Counted from the first letter of the stretch, positions 52,346-62,521 are shown. The stretch: 64,000 bases of DNA from Paenibacillus borealis (GCF_000758665.1 NZ_CP009285.1:3534001-3598000); one strand, 5' to 3'. Notes: generated from the letters alone by a model not told the origin. Translations and numbers: made by a program.

Positions 52346-53245
52346 ATGAACTTTCATCAGCTTCATATTTTTTATACCGTATCCGAACGGGGCAGCTTCT
52401 CGGCGGCGGCACTGACGCTGCATATGACACAGCCCGCAGTGACGATGCAGATTCAGGCGCTGGAGGATTATTTCGGGGCTAAGCTGTTTGACCGGTCAAC
52501 TAAGAAAATAATGCTCTCCGAAGCCGGACGCACGCTGATGCCGTTCGCGCTGCGCAGTATGCAGCTGATGCGGGAGACGGATCAGGCCATGTCGGCCTTC
52601 ACCCACATGCTGGAGGGCCGGCTGCAGCTCGGAGCGAGCCTGACGATCGGCGAATATGTGCTTCCGCGCCTGCTCGGTCCCTTCGGACGGGAATATCCGA
52701 ACATCTCGATCATGATGAAGGTGATGAATACCTCGCAGATTATGGATGAGATCAACAAACACCAGCTGAACTTCGGGCTGATTGAAGCGCCGGTATCCCA
52801 TCCCGATATGGTCATCGAGCCGGTAATGGGCGATGAGCTGAAGCTGATCGTTCCGCAGGGCCATCCGCTGGCGGATCAGACTGAAGTAACCCTGAGCGAT
52901 GCGCTCGGTTATCCGTTCGTACTCCGTGAGCAGGGCTCAGGGACCCGGCGGGTAATGGAAGAGCAGCTGCTGGAGAAGGGGCTTGATCCCGCCGCCATGA
53001 GGATTGTGATGGAGCTGGGCAGTACAGGAGCCGTGAAGTCGGCAGTGGAGGCCGGGCTGGGGATTACCATTATCTCTACCTCATCGGTCAAGCACGAGGT
53101 GGCGCTTGGGTTACTGAAGATTGTCAATCTCACGGATGCCTCGTTCAAACGGCAGTTCTACGCGATTCATCTGAAATCGACGCTGCTGCCGATTTCGGCG
53201 GTGACGTTTCTGACTTTCCTGCGCCAGCATGCGGACGGTCAATAG
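52346..53245 (+). CDS. LysR family transcriptional regulator (CysL-like)
   Basis: A 299-residue LysR regulator. Winged helix at the N-terminus (FHQLHIFYTVSERGSFSAAALTL then QPAVTMQIQALEDYFGAKLFDR), followed by a two-lobed effector domain (LQLGASLTIGEYVLPRLLG, EQGSGTRRVMEEQL). It most resembles CysL/YwfK, which activates sulfite reductase genes, but no sulfur gene is adjacent, so the target is open. AAAAGGAG precedes the ATG at 52346. PHP gene follows in 30 nt and may be co-transcribed. Confidence 0.87.
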   Translation: MNFHQLHIFYTVSERGSFSAAALTLHMTQPAVTMQIQALEDYFGAKLFDRSTKKIMLSEAGRTLMPFALRSMQLMRETDQAMSAFTHMLEGRLQLGASLTIGEYVLPRLLGPFGREYPNISIMMKVMNTSQIMDEINKHQLNFGLIEAPVSHPDMVIEPVMGDELKLIVPQGHPLADQTEVTLSDALGYPFVLREQGSGTRRVMEEQLLEKGLDPAAMRIVMELGSTGAVKSAVEAGLGITIISTSSVKHEVALGLLKIVNLTDASFKRQFYAIHLKSTLLPISAVTFLTFLRQHADGQ

Positions 53246-53274
53246 CTGAATTACTTGGAGAATGGAGGCGTCAA

Positions 53275-54174
53275 ATGGAAGACAAGAATAGTAAGTTCAA
53301 TGATACACAAGGAGCGGATATGGTGCCCGCTACGGGAAGAGGCGATCTGCATACCCACACACAGGCTTCGGACGGCATGCAGGCTCCGGCCGAGAATGTG
53401 CGTCTGGCTTATGAGAAAGGACTGGCGGCTGTAGCCATTACCGATCACGACACGGTAAGTGGGGTGGCCGAAGCGCTGGAGGCCGGTAAGCGGTACGGCA
53501 TTACAGTAATTCCCGGTGTGGAGATCAGCACACGGGCCGGAGGGAAAGAGATTCATGTGCTCGGCTATTACATCGATACAGAGGACGAGCTGTTCCTGTC
53601 CCGGCTGGAACAGCAGAGGAATACCCGCCTCGGGCGGAATGAGGCGATCATAGACAAGCTGCGCGGGCTGGGGATTGAGATCAGCATGGAGCAGGTGTTG
53701 TCGGGCATGGGCAGGGAGCTGAAGCCGGACGAGAGTGTCGGCCGGCCGCATATTGCCGATGAGCTGGTGCGCCTGGGAGCAGCAACGGACATGCGGGATG
53801 CATTCGATAAATATCTGGCTGAAGGTGCGGCGGCGTATGTATCGCCTCCCCGGATCACACCGGAAAAGGCCTGCCGCTGGATACAGGAAGCGGGCGGCGC
53901 AGCGGTGCTGGCCCATCCCGGCATTTACGGGGATGATGAACTCGTGCGGAAGATACTTGAGACCGGAGAGCTGCGCGGAATCGAGGTCTACCATTCCGAT
54001 CATGGTCCCGCTGAGCATGAGCGTTATCTTGCGCTGGCTGAGGAATTCGGCCTGCTGGTCACCGGCGGCTCGGATTTCCATGGCGCACGGCAAGGTGTGA
54101 TCTTCCACGGGGATATCGGCAGTGTCAATGTATCCACAGCCGTGCTGGAGCAACTGAAAGCGGCCCGAAGCTGA
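53275..54174 (+). CDS. PHP domain phosphoesterase
   Basis: A 299-residue PHP-fold metal hydrolase. DLHTHTQASDG is the first metal motif, ITDHDTVSGV the second, GVEISTR the third, and a final GSDFHGAR the C-terminal one. It resembles the YciV/TrpH group, which hydrolyses 3',5'-nucleoside bisphosphates or RNA 5' ends in characterised cases; the true substrate is not known. TGGAGG precedes the ATG. Confidence 0.9.
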   Translation: MEDKNSKFNDTQGADMVPATGRGDLHTHTQASDGMQAPAENVRLAYEKGLAAVAITDHDTVSGVAEALEAGKRYGITVIPGVEISTRAGGKEIHVLGYYIDTEDELFLSRLEQQRNTRLGRNEAIIDKLRGLGIEISMEQVLSGMGRELKPDESVGRPHIADELVRLGAATDMRDAFDKYLAEGAAAYVSPPRITPEKACRWIQEAGGAAVLAHPGIYGDDELVRKILETGELRGIEVYHSDHGPAEHERYLALAEEFGLLVTGGSDFHGARQGVIFHGDIGSVNVSTAVLEQLKAARS

Positions 54175-54256
54175 GCCTGAACGAAGTGATTTGCGGATGG
54201 CACGGGCAGCAGCCTGTGAAAATACCTGCCCTATGAAATTAGAGTGCAGCAAACCC

Positions 54257-54306
54257 AAAACAACCTCCATTCCGTTGGCGATGACGCCTTTGGATGGAGG
54301 TTGTTT
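54257..54306. terminator. Bidirectional terminator between PHP gene and rqcH
   Basis: AAAACAACCTCCAT pairs with ATGGAGGTTGTTT; an inner AGGCGTCATCGCC-like stem adds stability. It serves both convergent genes. Confidence 0.85.
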
Positions 54307-54316
54307 GTTACCGGGA

Positions 54317-56203
54317 CTAGCTCCGCAGAACGCTCGCCAGACTCTTGATCCGCTCTTCATCCGGTGTAACGAATAGCGTCCGCTGATGATCGTATATGAC
54401 GAAGCCGGGTTTAGCCCCGCTTGGTTTGCGGACGTACCGGATCAGGGTGCTGTCTACCGGAACGCTGCTCGACTGCTTCGCCTGGCTGAAGTAAGCGGCG
54501 AGCTGGGCAGCTTCTTCTAAGGTTGCATCGCCGAATTCCTCGCTGCGGATGACTACATGCGAACCCGGAATGTCCTTCGTGTGCAGCCAGGTATCGTTCG
54601 CCGAAGCCAGACGGTTGGTGACATATTCGTTCTGCAGATTGTTTTTGCCGACATAGATGTCGATGCCTTCGGAAGAGGTGAACACCTGCAGGGTAGGGCG
54701 GGTTGCCTTTTTCTTCTTTTTGCCCTTTTTGCTGCGGTCCCGCAGGTAGCCCTGGCTTACCAGCTCCTCACGGATTTCCTCGATGTCATTCAGGGAGGCG
54801 TGGGCGAGCTGCTGCTGCAGCGTCTCCATATAGGCAATTTCCTCACGGGTCTTGAGCAGCTGTTCCCCGATGACCTTCATGCTGTTCTTGAATTTATTGT
54901 ATTTCTTGAAATAGCGCTGCGCATTATCGGTCGGGCTCAGAAGCGGATCCAGCGGAACGGTAATTTCCGCCTGGTTCTCATCGTAATAGTTTACTAGTTT
55001 GGCTTCCTTGTCGCCTTTGCGTAGTGTGTGCAGGGAGGCGAACAGCAGCTCTCCCCAGATCCGGAACTGGTCGGCGTCCTGGGCCTCATCCAGATCCTTC
55101 TGCAGATTGGTTAGCTTCTTGATGTTCTTGCCGCGTTCATTACTGAGGAATCGGATCAGGTCACTTACCCGCTGCTTGACGGTATCCTTCTCCGCTTTGT
55201 CCCCGTAATAATCCTCCAGACATGTGCTGACCGAATTATAGTGCTTCACATTCCCGCCCATCAGCTTCAGCGGAATGGCGGAGAAGATGGGCTTGCCTTT
55301 GGCGTTCAAGCCGGAGACTGGCGAGAACTGAAGCTCCCTTACCGGTTCCATTACGGAATCGAAGGCTTCCCACAGCTGCTCCGGATGGTTTACTCCGCTG
55401 CTGAACTCCTGGGCATCGCCCCCGAGCTCCCTGTACCGGAGGACAATCTCACCGGCAATGAGCGGACTCAGGCCGTTAAAAGCATGTACCAGCCAGCCCG
55501 CCGGGTCGGCTGAAGGGGCGGGGCCGCCGGAGCCGTCCGCTTTCGGTTCTTCCAGCGATGCCAGAAGCCCCGCAATCTCGCCTTCGATCATATCCTCCTC
55601 AGGCTCCTCCGGATGCTCGGCCGCATACAGGGCTGCTTCTTCGGCCGAAGCCATCAGGGAGATGAAAGCGGCCTGGCTTATGCCGAGCGGATTCAGCTTA
55701 TGCTGCTGCGGCGGCTCGGTATAGGCTGCTCCCGGCATTACGACCCGGTAGCTGCTGATCGATGGGGTGACATGATGAATCCCGTCGATAATCGTGCCTG
55801 TGGACAGCTCGGTCAGAATGATGTTGCTGTGGCGTCCCATCAGCTCGATGATGATTTTTTTGGCCGAGACATCGCCCAGCTCATCCCGGGTTCTGATGGT
55901 GATATGGATAATCCGCTCCATGCCTACCTGTGTGATGCTCTCGATGGTGCCGCCTTCGCAATGCTTGCGCAGCAGCATGCAGAACATCGGAGCTTCCGCC
56001 GGGTTGATGCTGCTTCTCTCGGTCAGATGCAGCCGGGGGTAAGTCGGATTCGCCGACAGCAGCAGCTTGCCGCCGCCGCCCGCACCGCGCAGGGTGAAGA
56101 TCAGGTCATGTGTACTGGGTTGATATATTTTGCCGACGCGTGCACCGATGAAGGGCTCAAGCTCATGCACGATCGCTTTGGTAACGATGCCGTCTAATGC
56201 CAT
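54317..56203 (-). CDS. rqcH: RqcH/Rqc2 homologue (NFACT family)
   Basis: A 628-residue NFACT-family protein that rescues stalled ribosomes by adding C-terminal alanine tails to nascent chains on 50S subunits. MALDGIVTKAIVHELEPFIGARVGKIYQPS starts the NFACT-N domain, a helix-hairpin-helix and long coiled coil (about 355-490) follow, and the NFACT-R domain (SEGIDIYVGKNNLQNEYVT, WLHTKDIPGSHVVIR) is C-terminal. The old name fibronectin-binding protein (FbpA/YloA) refers to the same family. Single gene divergent from the ATPase. Confidence 0.93.
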   Translation of the reverse strand: MALDGIVTKAIVHELEPFIGARVGKIYQPSTHDLIFTLRGAGGGGKLLLSANPTYPRLHLTERSSINPAEAPMFCMLLRKHCEGGTIESITQVGMERIIHITIRTRDELGDVSAKKIIIELMGRHSNIILTELSTGTIIDGIHHVTPSISSYRVVMPGAAYTEPPQQHKLNPLGISQAAFISLMASAEEAALYAAEHPEEPEEDMIEGEIAGLLASLEEPKADGSGGPAPSADPAGWLVHAFNGLSPLIAGEIVLRYRELGGDAQEFSSGVNHPEQLWEAFDSVMEPVRELQFSPVSGLNAKGKPIFSAIPLKLMGGNVKHYNSVSTCLEDYYGDKAEKDTVKQRVSDLIRFLSNERGKNIKKLTNLQKDLDEAQDADQFRIWGELLFASLHTLRKGDKEAKLVNYYDENQAEITVPLDPLLSPTDNAQRYFKKYNKFKNSMKVIGEQLLKTREEIAYMETLQQQLAHASLNDIEEIREELVSQGYLRDRSKKGKKKKKATRPTLQVFTSSEGIDIYVGKNNLQNEYVTNRLASANDTWLHTKDIPGSHVVIRSEEFGDATLEEAAQLAAYFSQAKQSSSVPVDSTLIRYVRKPSGAKPGFVIYDHQRTLFVTPDEERIKSLASVLRS

Positions 56204-56393
56204 GATAAAGTTCTCCTGTCGCCTAAAAATAATGTACTCCCCCTATGATGCCATACTTTCACTCGTTCGCGCAAAAGGAGAAACCGGATGCGGTGATAAT
56301 TTGGGACGACCATGAATACACTTGGACATGAACAGGTGGAAAAGCTGTGCGCCGCCGGAAGTCAAGAAACGACCGGGAGGGGAAAGATAAGTC

Positions 56394-59204
56394 ATGGAAC
56401 AAAAAAGTTGGCACCGGCTCGGTGCAGAGGAGCTTCAGGAGATGTTCAGCGTTCATCCGGGAGCGGGTCTGAGCGCAGAGGATGCTGCAGAAAGACGTAA
56501 AGAGAGCGGGTACAATGAGCTGTCGGAAGGCAAAAAGGTATCGCCTATAACGCTCATGCTCAATCAGTTCAAGGATTTCATGGTGCTGGTGCTGATGGGG
56601 GCGACGCTGGTATCCGGCCTGCTCGGCGAATATCTCGATGCCATTACGATTATTGCCATTATTCTGCTTAACGGGGTACTCGGTTTCGTACAGGAGTTCC
56701 GCGCCGAGCGTTCGCTCCGGGCATTGAAACAGCTCTCTGCACCTTCTGCCAAGGTACTGCGCGGCGGGAAGCAGGAAGTCATTGCGGCCAAAATGCTGGT
56801 ACCTGGTGATATCGTCCTGCTGGAGAGCGGCGACCGTATCCCGGCGGATGTCCGCTGGCTGCAGTGCAGCGCCCTCTACGCCGAGGAGTCGGCACTGACG
56901 GGTGAATCCTTGCCGGTCTCCAAGCATGCGGAGGCAATTCATGCCGAAGAGCTCCCGCTTGGCGACCAGAAAAACATCGGCTTCATGGGCACGATGGTGA
57001 CCCGCGGGACAGGGCGGGCAGTCGTCGTCCGCACCGGTATGAATACCGAGATGGGCAAGATAGCGGACCTGATCCAGAATACCGAATCGCAGGAAACACC
57101 GCTGCAGCACCGTCTGGAGCAGCTTGGCAAGATTCTGATCTATGTCTCCCTGGGCCTCACGATTGTCGTTGTCCTTGCAGGGATTCTGCATGGACAGCCT
57201 GCGCCGGCGATGTTCCTGGCAGGTGTCAGTCTGGCCGTAGCGGCCATTCCGGAAGGTCTTCCGGCGATTGTAACCATTGCTCTTGCACTAGGTGTCCAGC
57301 GGATGATCAAACGCAAGGCCATCGTCCGCAAGCTGCCGTCGGTTGAGACCCTGGGCTGTGCTTCGGTTATATGCTCGGATAAGACCGGAACGCTCACCCA
57401 GAACAAAATGACGGTAACGCGGGTGTGGAACGGCGGACGGAGTCTGGAAGTTACCGGAGAGGGCTACTCGCCTACAGGGCATGTACTCCTTAAAGGCAAG
57501 CCTGTGGATCTGAAGAATGACCAGAGTCTGCGGCGGATGCTGCAGGTGGGCGCATTATGCAGCAACGCGGAGATTTATGAGACAATCACCGATACACGCG
57601 GCAAGAAGAAGGCTAAAGGTGCGGAAGCCGACAAGGTTGCGGCCACCCAGTCTGTCTGGGAGCTGAAGGGTGATCCGACAGAAGGAGCACTGGTGACCCT
57701 GTCTGCCAAAATGGGGTTAACCGCACAAACCCTTGCTGTTACCTATACCCGCGAAACGGAATTCCCGTTTGATTCCGAACGCAAGCTGATGTCTGTCACC
57801 GTCAGCCATCCCGGAGGACGGATGATCTGCACCAAGGGTGCGCCTGACGTGTTGCTGAATTGCTGTTCCTATATATTGTGGGAAGGCGGAGTAGTTCCGC
57901 TCACGCCGACCTTGCGCCAGAAGGTGCTGGAGGCCAATGAGGAGATGGCTTCAGGCGCGCTGCGCGTGCTCGGGATGGCTTACCGTGAGATGCGGAGCGG
58001 AGAAGTAGCCGGCAGCGAGAAGGAAGCGGAATGCCAGCTCGTCTTCGTGGGACTCGCCGGAATGATCGATCCGCCGCGCCGTGAAGTGCGTGATGCGATT
58101 CAAGTCACACGCCGGGCCGGCATCAAAACGGTGATGATTACCGGGGACCATGGGACGACTGCGGAAGCCATCGCCCATCAGCTTGGCATTCTGCAGCGGG
58201 GTGGCACCGTCCTGACCGGCAGCCAGCTTACCCGGATGGACGATGATGCGCTCGACAAAGTATCGGATAATGTCTATGTATATGCCCGGGTATCTCCTGA
58301 GCACAAGCTGCGGATTATCAAGTCCCTGCAGCGCCATGGACATGTGGTGGCGATGACCGGGGATGGTGTGAACGATGCTCCGGCGATCAAGGCGGCGGAT
58401 ATCGGAATCTCCATGGGCATCACCGGCACGGATGTAACCAAGGAAGCATCGTCACTGATCTTAGGCGATGACAATTTCTCGACGATCGTTGCAGCCATTG
58501 AAGAAGGCCGGAATATCTATGAGAACATCCGTAAGTTTATCCGCTATCTGCTGGCTTCGAACGTCGGTGAGATTCTGACGATGTTCTTCGCCATGATGCT
58601 GGGGCTGCCGCTGCCGCTGGTGCCGATCCAGATACTCTGGGTCAACCTGGTCACAGACGGGCTGCCGGCTATGGCGCTTGGGGTAGATCAGCCGGAGAAG
58701 GATTTAATGGAGCACAAGCCGCGCGGAGCCAAGGAGAATATCTTTGCCCGCCGTCTCGGCTGGAAGATCGTCAGCCGCGGGCTGCTGATCGGCCTCTGCA
58801 CTCTAGCCGCATTCTGGCTGACGCTGCGCATTGCACCGGATAATGCACAGCAGCTGGTGCGGGCGCAGTCGGTTGCTTTTGCCACCCTGGTTATGGCCCA
58901 GCTCATTCATGTCTTCGACTGCCGCAGCTCCCGGTCGGTCTTCCACCGGAATCCGTTCCAGAATAAAGCGCTGGTGCTGGCCGTCCTGTCCTCCGTAATC
59001 CTGATGCTGGTTGTAATGTACCTGCCTTTCCTGCAGCCGGTATTCAAAACCGTCCCGCTCAGCTTCCGCGAATGGTGCCTGGTGCTGGTGATGGCCGGCA
59101 TTCCGACCTTCCTGATGGGTGCGGGCAGCGTCTGGGGCGGCAAGAAGAACCGCAGCCGCAGCGGCGGACGGCAAATGATAAAAAGTACAAAGTTTTCGGC
59201 ATAA
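56394..59204 (+). CDS. Calcium-transporting P-type ATPase (P2A type)
   Basis: A 936-residue membrane pump. Cation-ATPase N-terminal domain (WHRLGAEELQEMF), TGES in the A domain (ALTGESLPVS), PEGLP in helix 4, phosphorylation site CSDKTGTLTQNKMT, KGAPD, and hinge GDGVNDAPAIKAADIGISMG; ten predicted helices. It resembles PMR1/SERCA-type pumps such as B. subtilis YloB and probably exports Ca2+. GGGAGGGG lies before the ATG. Some residues that define the two SERCA Ca2+ sites were not checked. A second Ca2+ exporter, the Cax antiporter, is at 35 kb. Confidence 0.93.
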   Translation: MEQKSWHRLGAEELQEMFSVHPGAGLSAEDAAERRKESGYNELSEGKKVSPITLMLNQFKDFMVLVLMGATLVSGLLGEYLDAITIIAIILLNGVLGFVQEFRAERSLRALKQLSAPSAKVLRGGKQEVIAAKMLVPGDIVLLESGDRIPADVRWLQCSALYAEESALTGESLPVSKHAEAIHAEELPLGDQKNIGFMGTMVTRGTGRAVVVRTGMNTEMGKIADLIQNTESQETPLQHRLEQLGKILIYVSLGLTIVVVLAGILHGQPAPAMFLAGVSLAVAAIPEGLPAIVTIALALGVQRMIKRKAIVRKLPSVETLGCASVICSDKTGTLTQNKMTVTRVWNGGRSLEVTGEGYSPTGHVLLKGKPVDLKNDQSLRRMLQVGALCSNAEIYETITDTRGKKKAKGAEADKVAATQSVWELKGDPTEGALVTLSAKMGLTAQTLAVTYTRETEFPFDSERKLMSVTVSHPGGRMICTKGAPDVLLNCCSYILWEGGVVPLTPTLRQKVLEANEEMASGALRVLGMAYREMRSGEVAGSEKEAECQLVFVGLAGMIDPPRREVRDAIQVTRRAGIKTVMITGDHGTTAEAIAHQLGILQRGGTVLTGSQLTRMDDDALDKVSDNVYVYARVSPEHKLRIIKSLQRHGHVVAMTGDGVNDAPAIKAADIGISMGITGTDVTKEASSLILGDDNFSTIVAAIEEGRNIYENIRKFIRYLLASNVGEILTMFFAMMLGLPLPLVPIQILWVNLVTDGLPAMALGVDQPEKDLMEHKPRGAKENIFARRLGWKIVSRGLLIGLCTLAAFWLTLRIAPDNAQQLVRAQSVAFATLVMAQLIHVFDCRSSRSVFHRNPFQNKALVLAVLSSVILMLVVMYLPFLQPVFKTVPLSFREWCLVLVMAGIPTFLMGAGSVWGGKKNRSRSGGRQMIKSTKFSA

Positions 59205-59316
59205 AATCAATAGCATCATTCCACTCCTTTAAGGTATGCTGGTTTCACCGGGAAGCTTGGTTTATGCTAAACCGGGCGGGCATATTCAGACAAAACCTTT
59301 AGGAGTGGACGATATA

Positions 59317-60153
59317 ATGGAATTTACTAAGATGCACGGTCTGGGCAATGACTTTATAGTAGTATTCGGCGAGGATGAGCTGCCGGGCAATGCTTCGGAG
59401 CTGGCTATTACCCTGTGTAACCGGTTCTTCGGCATCGGCGCTGACGGGCTGGTATATATTCTGCCTTCAGAGCGCGGTGATTACATGATGCGCATCATGA
59501 ACTCTGACGGCTCGGAAGCCGAGCAATGCGGCAATGCCATCCGCTGTGTCTCCAAATATGTGTATGAGCACGGACTGGTAGAATCGGAGCAGATTGTGAT
59601 TGAAACGATTGGCGCCGGTGAACAGAAAGTGTCCCTGAAAGTAAAGGATGGTGTAGTCGAAACCGTTACTGTGGATATGGGTGAGCCGGTTCTGTCGGGA
59701 CTGCAGATTCCTGTAGCGATCGACGCAGAGCCTGTGCTGGATCAGCCGATCGAGGCGGACGGAACGGAATTCAAATTCACTGCCGTATCCATGGGCAATC
59801 CGCATGCGGTCATTTATGTTGATGATGCGGTGTCCTTCGATCTCGGCACATGGGGACCAAAGCTTGAAGTTCACCCGCTGTTCCCGCGCAAGGTGAATGT
59901 AGAGTTCGCTACCGTTGTGGACCGCGGACATGTGGATATGCGTGTCTGGGAACGCGGAGCCGGACCTACACTGGCCTGCGGAACCGGAGCCTGCGCGACG
60001 CTGGTCTCCTCCGTGCTGAACGGGGTAACCGACCGCTCAGCCTGGATCAGCCTGAAGGGCGGCGACCTGTTCATCGAGTGGAATGAGGAAGACAACCATG
60101 TGTATATGACGGGTCCTGCACAGGTTGTGTATACCGGCTCGGTGGATATTTAA
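59317..60153 (+). CDS. dapF: Diaminopimelate epimerase
   Basis: A 278-residue cofactor-independent epimerase that interconverts LL- and meso-diaminopimelate for lysine and peptidoglycan. The paired catalytic cysteines are in EQCGNAIRC and ACGTGACATL; MEFTKMHGLGNDF at the start and MGNPHAV are conserved. AGGAG lies 10 nt before the ATG at 59317; a longer in-frame start at 59236 adds an atypical tail. A terminator follows. Confidence 0.96.
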   Translation: MEFTKMHGLGNDFIVVFGEDELPGNASELAITLCNRFFGIGADGLVYILPSERGDYMMRIMNSDGSEAEQCGNAIRCVSKYVYEHGLVESEQIVIETIGAGEQKVSLKVKDGVVETVTVDMGEPVLSGLQIPVAIDAEPVLDQPIEADGTEFKFTAVSMGNPHAVIYVDDAVSFDLGTWGPKLEVHPLFPRKVNVEFATVVDRGHVDMRVWERGAGPTLACGTGACATLVSSVLNGVTDRSAWISLKGGDLFIEWNEEDNHVYMTGPAQVVYTGSVDI

Positions 60154-60202
60154 TACCGGATTTGATACGGATAGCAGATTAAACACGATAGCAATAGATA
60201 TG

Positions 60203-60239
60203 GAAATCCCCCGCGGGCTGCGAGCTTGCGGGGGATTTC
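60203..60239 (+). terminator. Terminator of dapF
   Basis: GAAATCCCCCGC pairs with GCGGGGGATTTC; the T run is short (TTTCT). Confidence 0.8.
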
Positions 60240-60694
60240 TGCATCCGCCGGTCCTTCACCCTGGTGAAATTTGGACTTTTAGCTGCTCCTGGAGCACGAA
60301 TTCTCTGATGAACTCTGCTAATTGCAGCACTTTCCGCCGCTTATTTAAAATCCTGTACTAAATACAACATTTTGCTTTTTATTCCGCTTCAAATCCGGAA
60401 TTGTTGTACGAAAGGCATCATTTTTCCTTCTCCGGGTCACTTTGCGAGGCAAATCCTGTATTTCATACAACAATCCTCTAAAATGCTCAGATATCTATGC
60501 ACCAAGGTTGTAATACATACAACATTTTGCCGGTGTGGCATGAACTTCAGTGGCGTGAATTTTAGAAATGTTAGAATCTCCATTCAGCTTATCAATACCC
60601 GGGAACTCCAGTCCGCCGGGAACCCAGCCGAATAATGGCAAGGATATCCGCGAATAATAGAACTCTGCATGAGTATGGGAGGGATGAGGCGGAT
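60240..60694. other. Intergenic region dapF to gerA operon
   Basis: About 450 nt without a gene. It contains hairpin-repeat array C (60349-60526), then about 170 nt leading to gerAA. A sporulation (sigma-G) promoter is expected for ger operons, but I could not fix one. Confidence 0.6.
60349..60526. repeat. Hairpin-repeat array C (four 23-nt units)
   Basis: Units at 60349-60371, 60399-60421, 60452-60474 and 60504-60526, spaced 50, 53 and 52 nt. The core is GTTGTAY or its reverse; the outer arm differs from arrays A and B (for example AATCCTGTA-TTTC-ATACAACAAT). Unit length, copy number and spacing are the same, so it is a divergent member of the family. Confidence 0.68.
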
Positions 60695-62521
60695 ATGAAG
60701 TCATGGTCCAATAAACATAAACAGACAACAGCTGTAGCACCGGCGAACCAGCCAGCTGAAGGCGGAACTCCTTATCTGTCCGATAACGTTGCCCGGAATC
60801 TGGATAATATGCAATCTGAGCTTGGCGGCAGTCCGGATCTCAAAGTCCGCAGAATCCAGATCGGGGGAGAACGCCGGATTGAAGCGGCGGCAATTCATCT
60901 CAGCGGATTGGCCGATACGGTGGCCGTTAACGAATTTGTGATTGGCTCGCTGCTGGGCAATACGGAGGACTTGTTCCCGGACGATACGGATGACATGGTA
61001 ACAGCCAGCGATAAAGCCGCATCAGAGACCAGCCCTGGCGATGCAGCAGACTCCGGCACCGCCGCTCCGGCAGAAGCTGCAATTAACGCCACAGCTGAGT
61101 CTGCTGCTAACTCCGCTGCTAAGTCTGCTTCCATATTTACTGCAGAGCCCGGCGCGGGATGCCCCCCCCTCCCGCAGCTGATTCTAAACCGCGCACTGGA
61201 AATCGGCGACGCGGTACTTCAGGAGGAATGGAAGGATATCATGATGGCCGTTCTCTCAGGCGACACGGTTATATTGCTGGAGGGATACCGGACGGCCATC
61301 ATCTGTGAGACGCGCGGCGGGGAGCAGCGCTCGGTCAGCGAGCCTTCCTCACAGCTTGTGGTGCGGGGTCCGAAGGATGGTTTTGTGGAGTCGGTGGCCA
61401 CGAACATCTCACTGATCCGCCGCCGGATCAAATCTCCCAAGCTGCATCTGGAATACATGAAGATCGGTACGGAAACCCAGACCCATGTGGCCCTGATGTA
61501 TATGAAGGGAATCGCGGGGGAAGATCTGATCCGTGAGGTCAGGGAGCGCCTGCATAAGATTGCCATAGATGAAGTGCTGGAGTCCGGTTTCATTGAAGAA
61601 CTGATCCAGGACAAGACGTTCACGCCGTTTCCGACCATATACAATTCGGAGCGCCCGGATGTGGCGGCAGGCAACCTGCTGGAAGGCAGGGTTGTCATTA
61701 TAGTCGACGGTACCCCGTTTGTGCTGATTCTTCCGGCGGTGTTCACACAGTTTTTTCAGTCTGCAGAGGATTATTCCCAGCGTTTTGATATCGCCATTAT
61801 GATGCGGATCATCCGTTATCTCAGTTTTCTGGTCCTGATTCTCGGTCCTTCCGTTTATCTTGCACTGACTACATATCATTATGAAATGATACCGACAACA
61901 CTGCTGATTAATCTGCTCTCGCAGCGGGAGAATGTGCCTTTTCCGGCTTTTGTAGAGGTGCTGCTGATGGAAACGGCATTTGAGATTCTCCGGGAAGCCG
62001 GTGTCCGCATGCCCCGTGTCATCGGTCAGACGGTATCCGTCGTCGGTGCGCTTATCCTGGGGACGGCTGTTGTAGAAGCGGGAATCATTACGCCGATCAT
62101 GGTTATCGTGGTAGCGCTGACCGGGATTGCCAGCTTTGCCCTTCCGGCATATAACATGGCGATTGCCGGGAGAATTATCCGGTTTGTTTTTCTGATCATG
62201 GCCAGCATGTTCGGCTTCTACGGGATCACGCTGGGACTGATTGTACTTGTGGCCCATATGAACAGCCTGCGTTCCTTCGGCATTCCCTATTTATCCCCGT
62301 TCGTGCCTCTCTCGGTCAAGGGGCAGAAGGATACGATTCTCAGGCTGCCGCTCTGGCTGATGGGCCCACGCAAATCACCGCAGCAGATGCGCGCAGAGAT
62401 GCCTGAATACATGCAGATAACGACTGGCTATGACGAGCAGCTGTCTCCGCTCATTCTCAAGAATAATACAGCTGCCAGGCAGCGGGCTGAAGGTGAACAA
62501 CATGAAGCAAATGAAGAATAA
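60695..62521 (+). CDS. Spore germination protein GerAA/GerKA family
   Basis: A 608-residue A subunit of a nutrient germinant receptor in the spore inner membrane. A low-complexity Ala/Thr/Ser-rich N-terminal extension (about 110-165) is followed by the soluble GerA domain (LIRREVRER region, VVIIVDGTPFVLILPAVFTQFFQS) and about five transmembrane helices (ITPIMVIVVALTGIASFALP). I chose the ATG at 60695 (GGGAGG 14 nt and GAGGCGG closer upstream); an ATG at 60635 is possible. The next gene overlaps by 20 bp, so the operon is coupled. Confidence 0.88.
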   Translation: MKSWSNKHKQTTAVAPANQPAEGGTPYLSDNVARNLDNMQSELGGSPDLKVRRIQIGGERRIEAAAIHLSGLADTVAVNEFVIGSLLGNTEDLFPDDTDDMVTASDKAASETSPGDAADSGTAAPAEAAINATAESAANSAAKSASIFTAEPGAGCPPLPQLILNRALEIGDAVLQEEWKDIMMAVLSGDTVILLEGYRTAIICETRGGEQRSVSEPSSQLVVRGPKDGFVESVATNISLIRRRIKSPKLHLEYMKIGTETQTHVALMYMKGIAGEDLIREVRERLHKIAIDEVLESGFIEELIQDKTFTPFPTIYNSERPDVAAGNLLEGRVVIIVDGTPFVLILPAVFTQFFQSAEDYSQRFDIAIMMRIIRYLSFLVLILGPSVYLALTTYHYEMIPTTLLINLLSQRENVPFPAFVEVLLMETAFEILREAGVRMPRVIGQTVSVVGALILGTAVVEAGIITPIMVIVVALTGIASFALPAYNMAIAGRIIRFVFLIMASMFGFYGITLGLIVLVAHMNSLRSFGIPYLSPFVPLSVKGQKDTILRLPLWLMGPRKSPQQMRAEMPEYMQITTGYDEQLSPLILKNNTAARQRAEGEQHEANEE

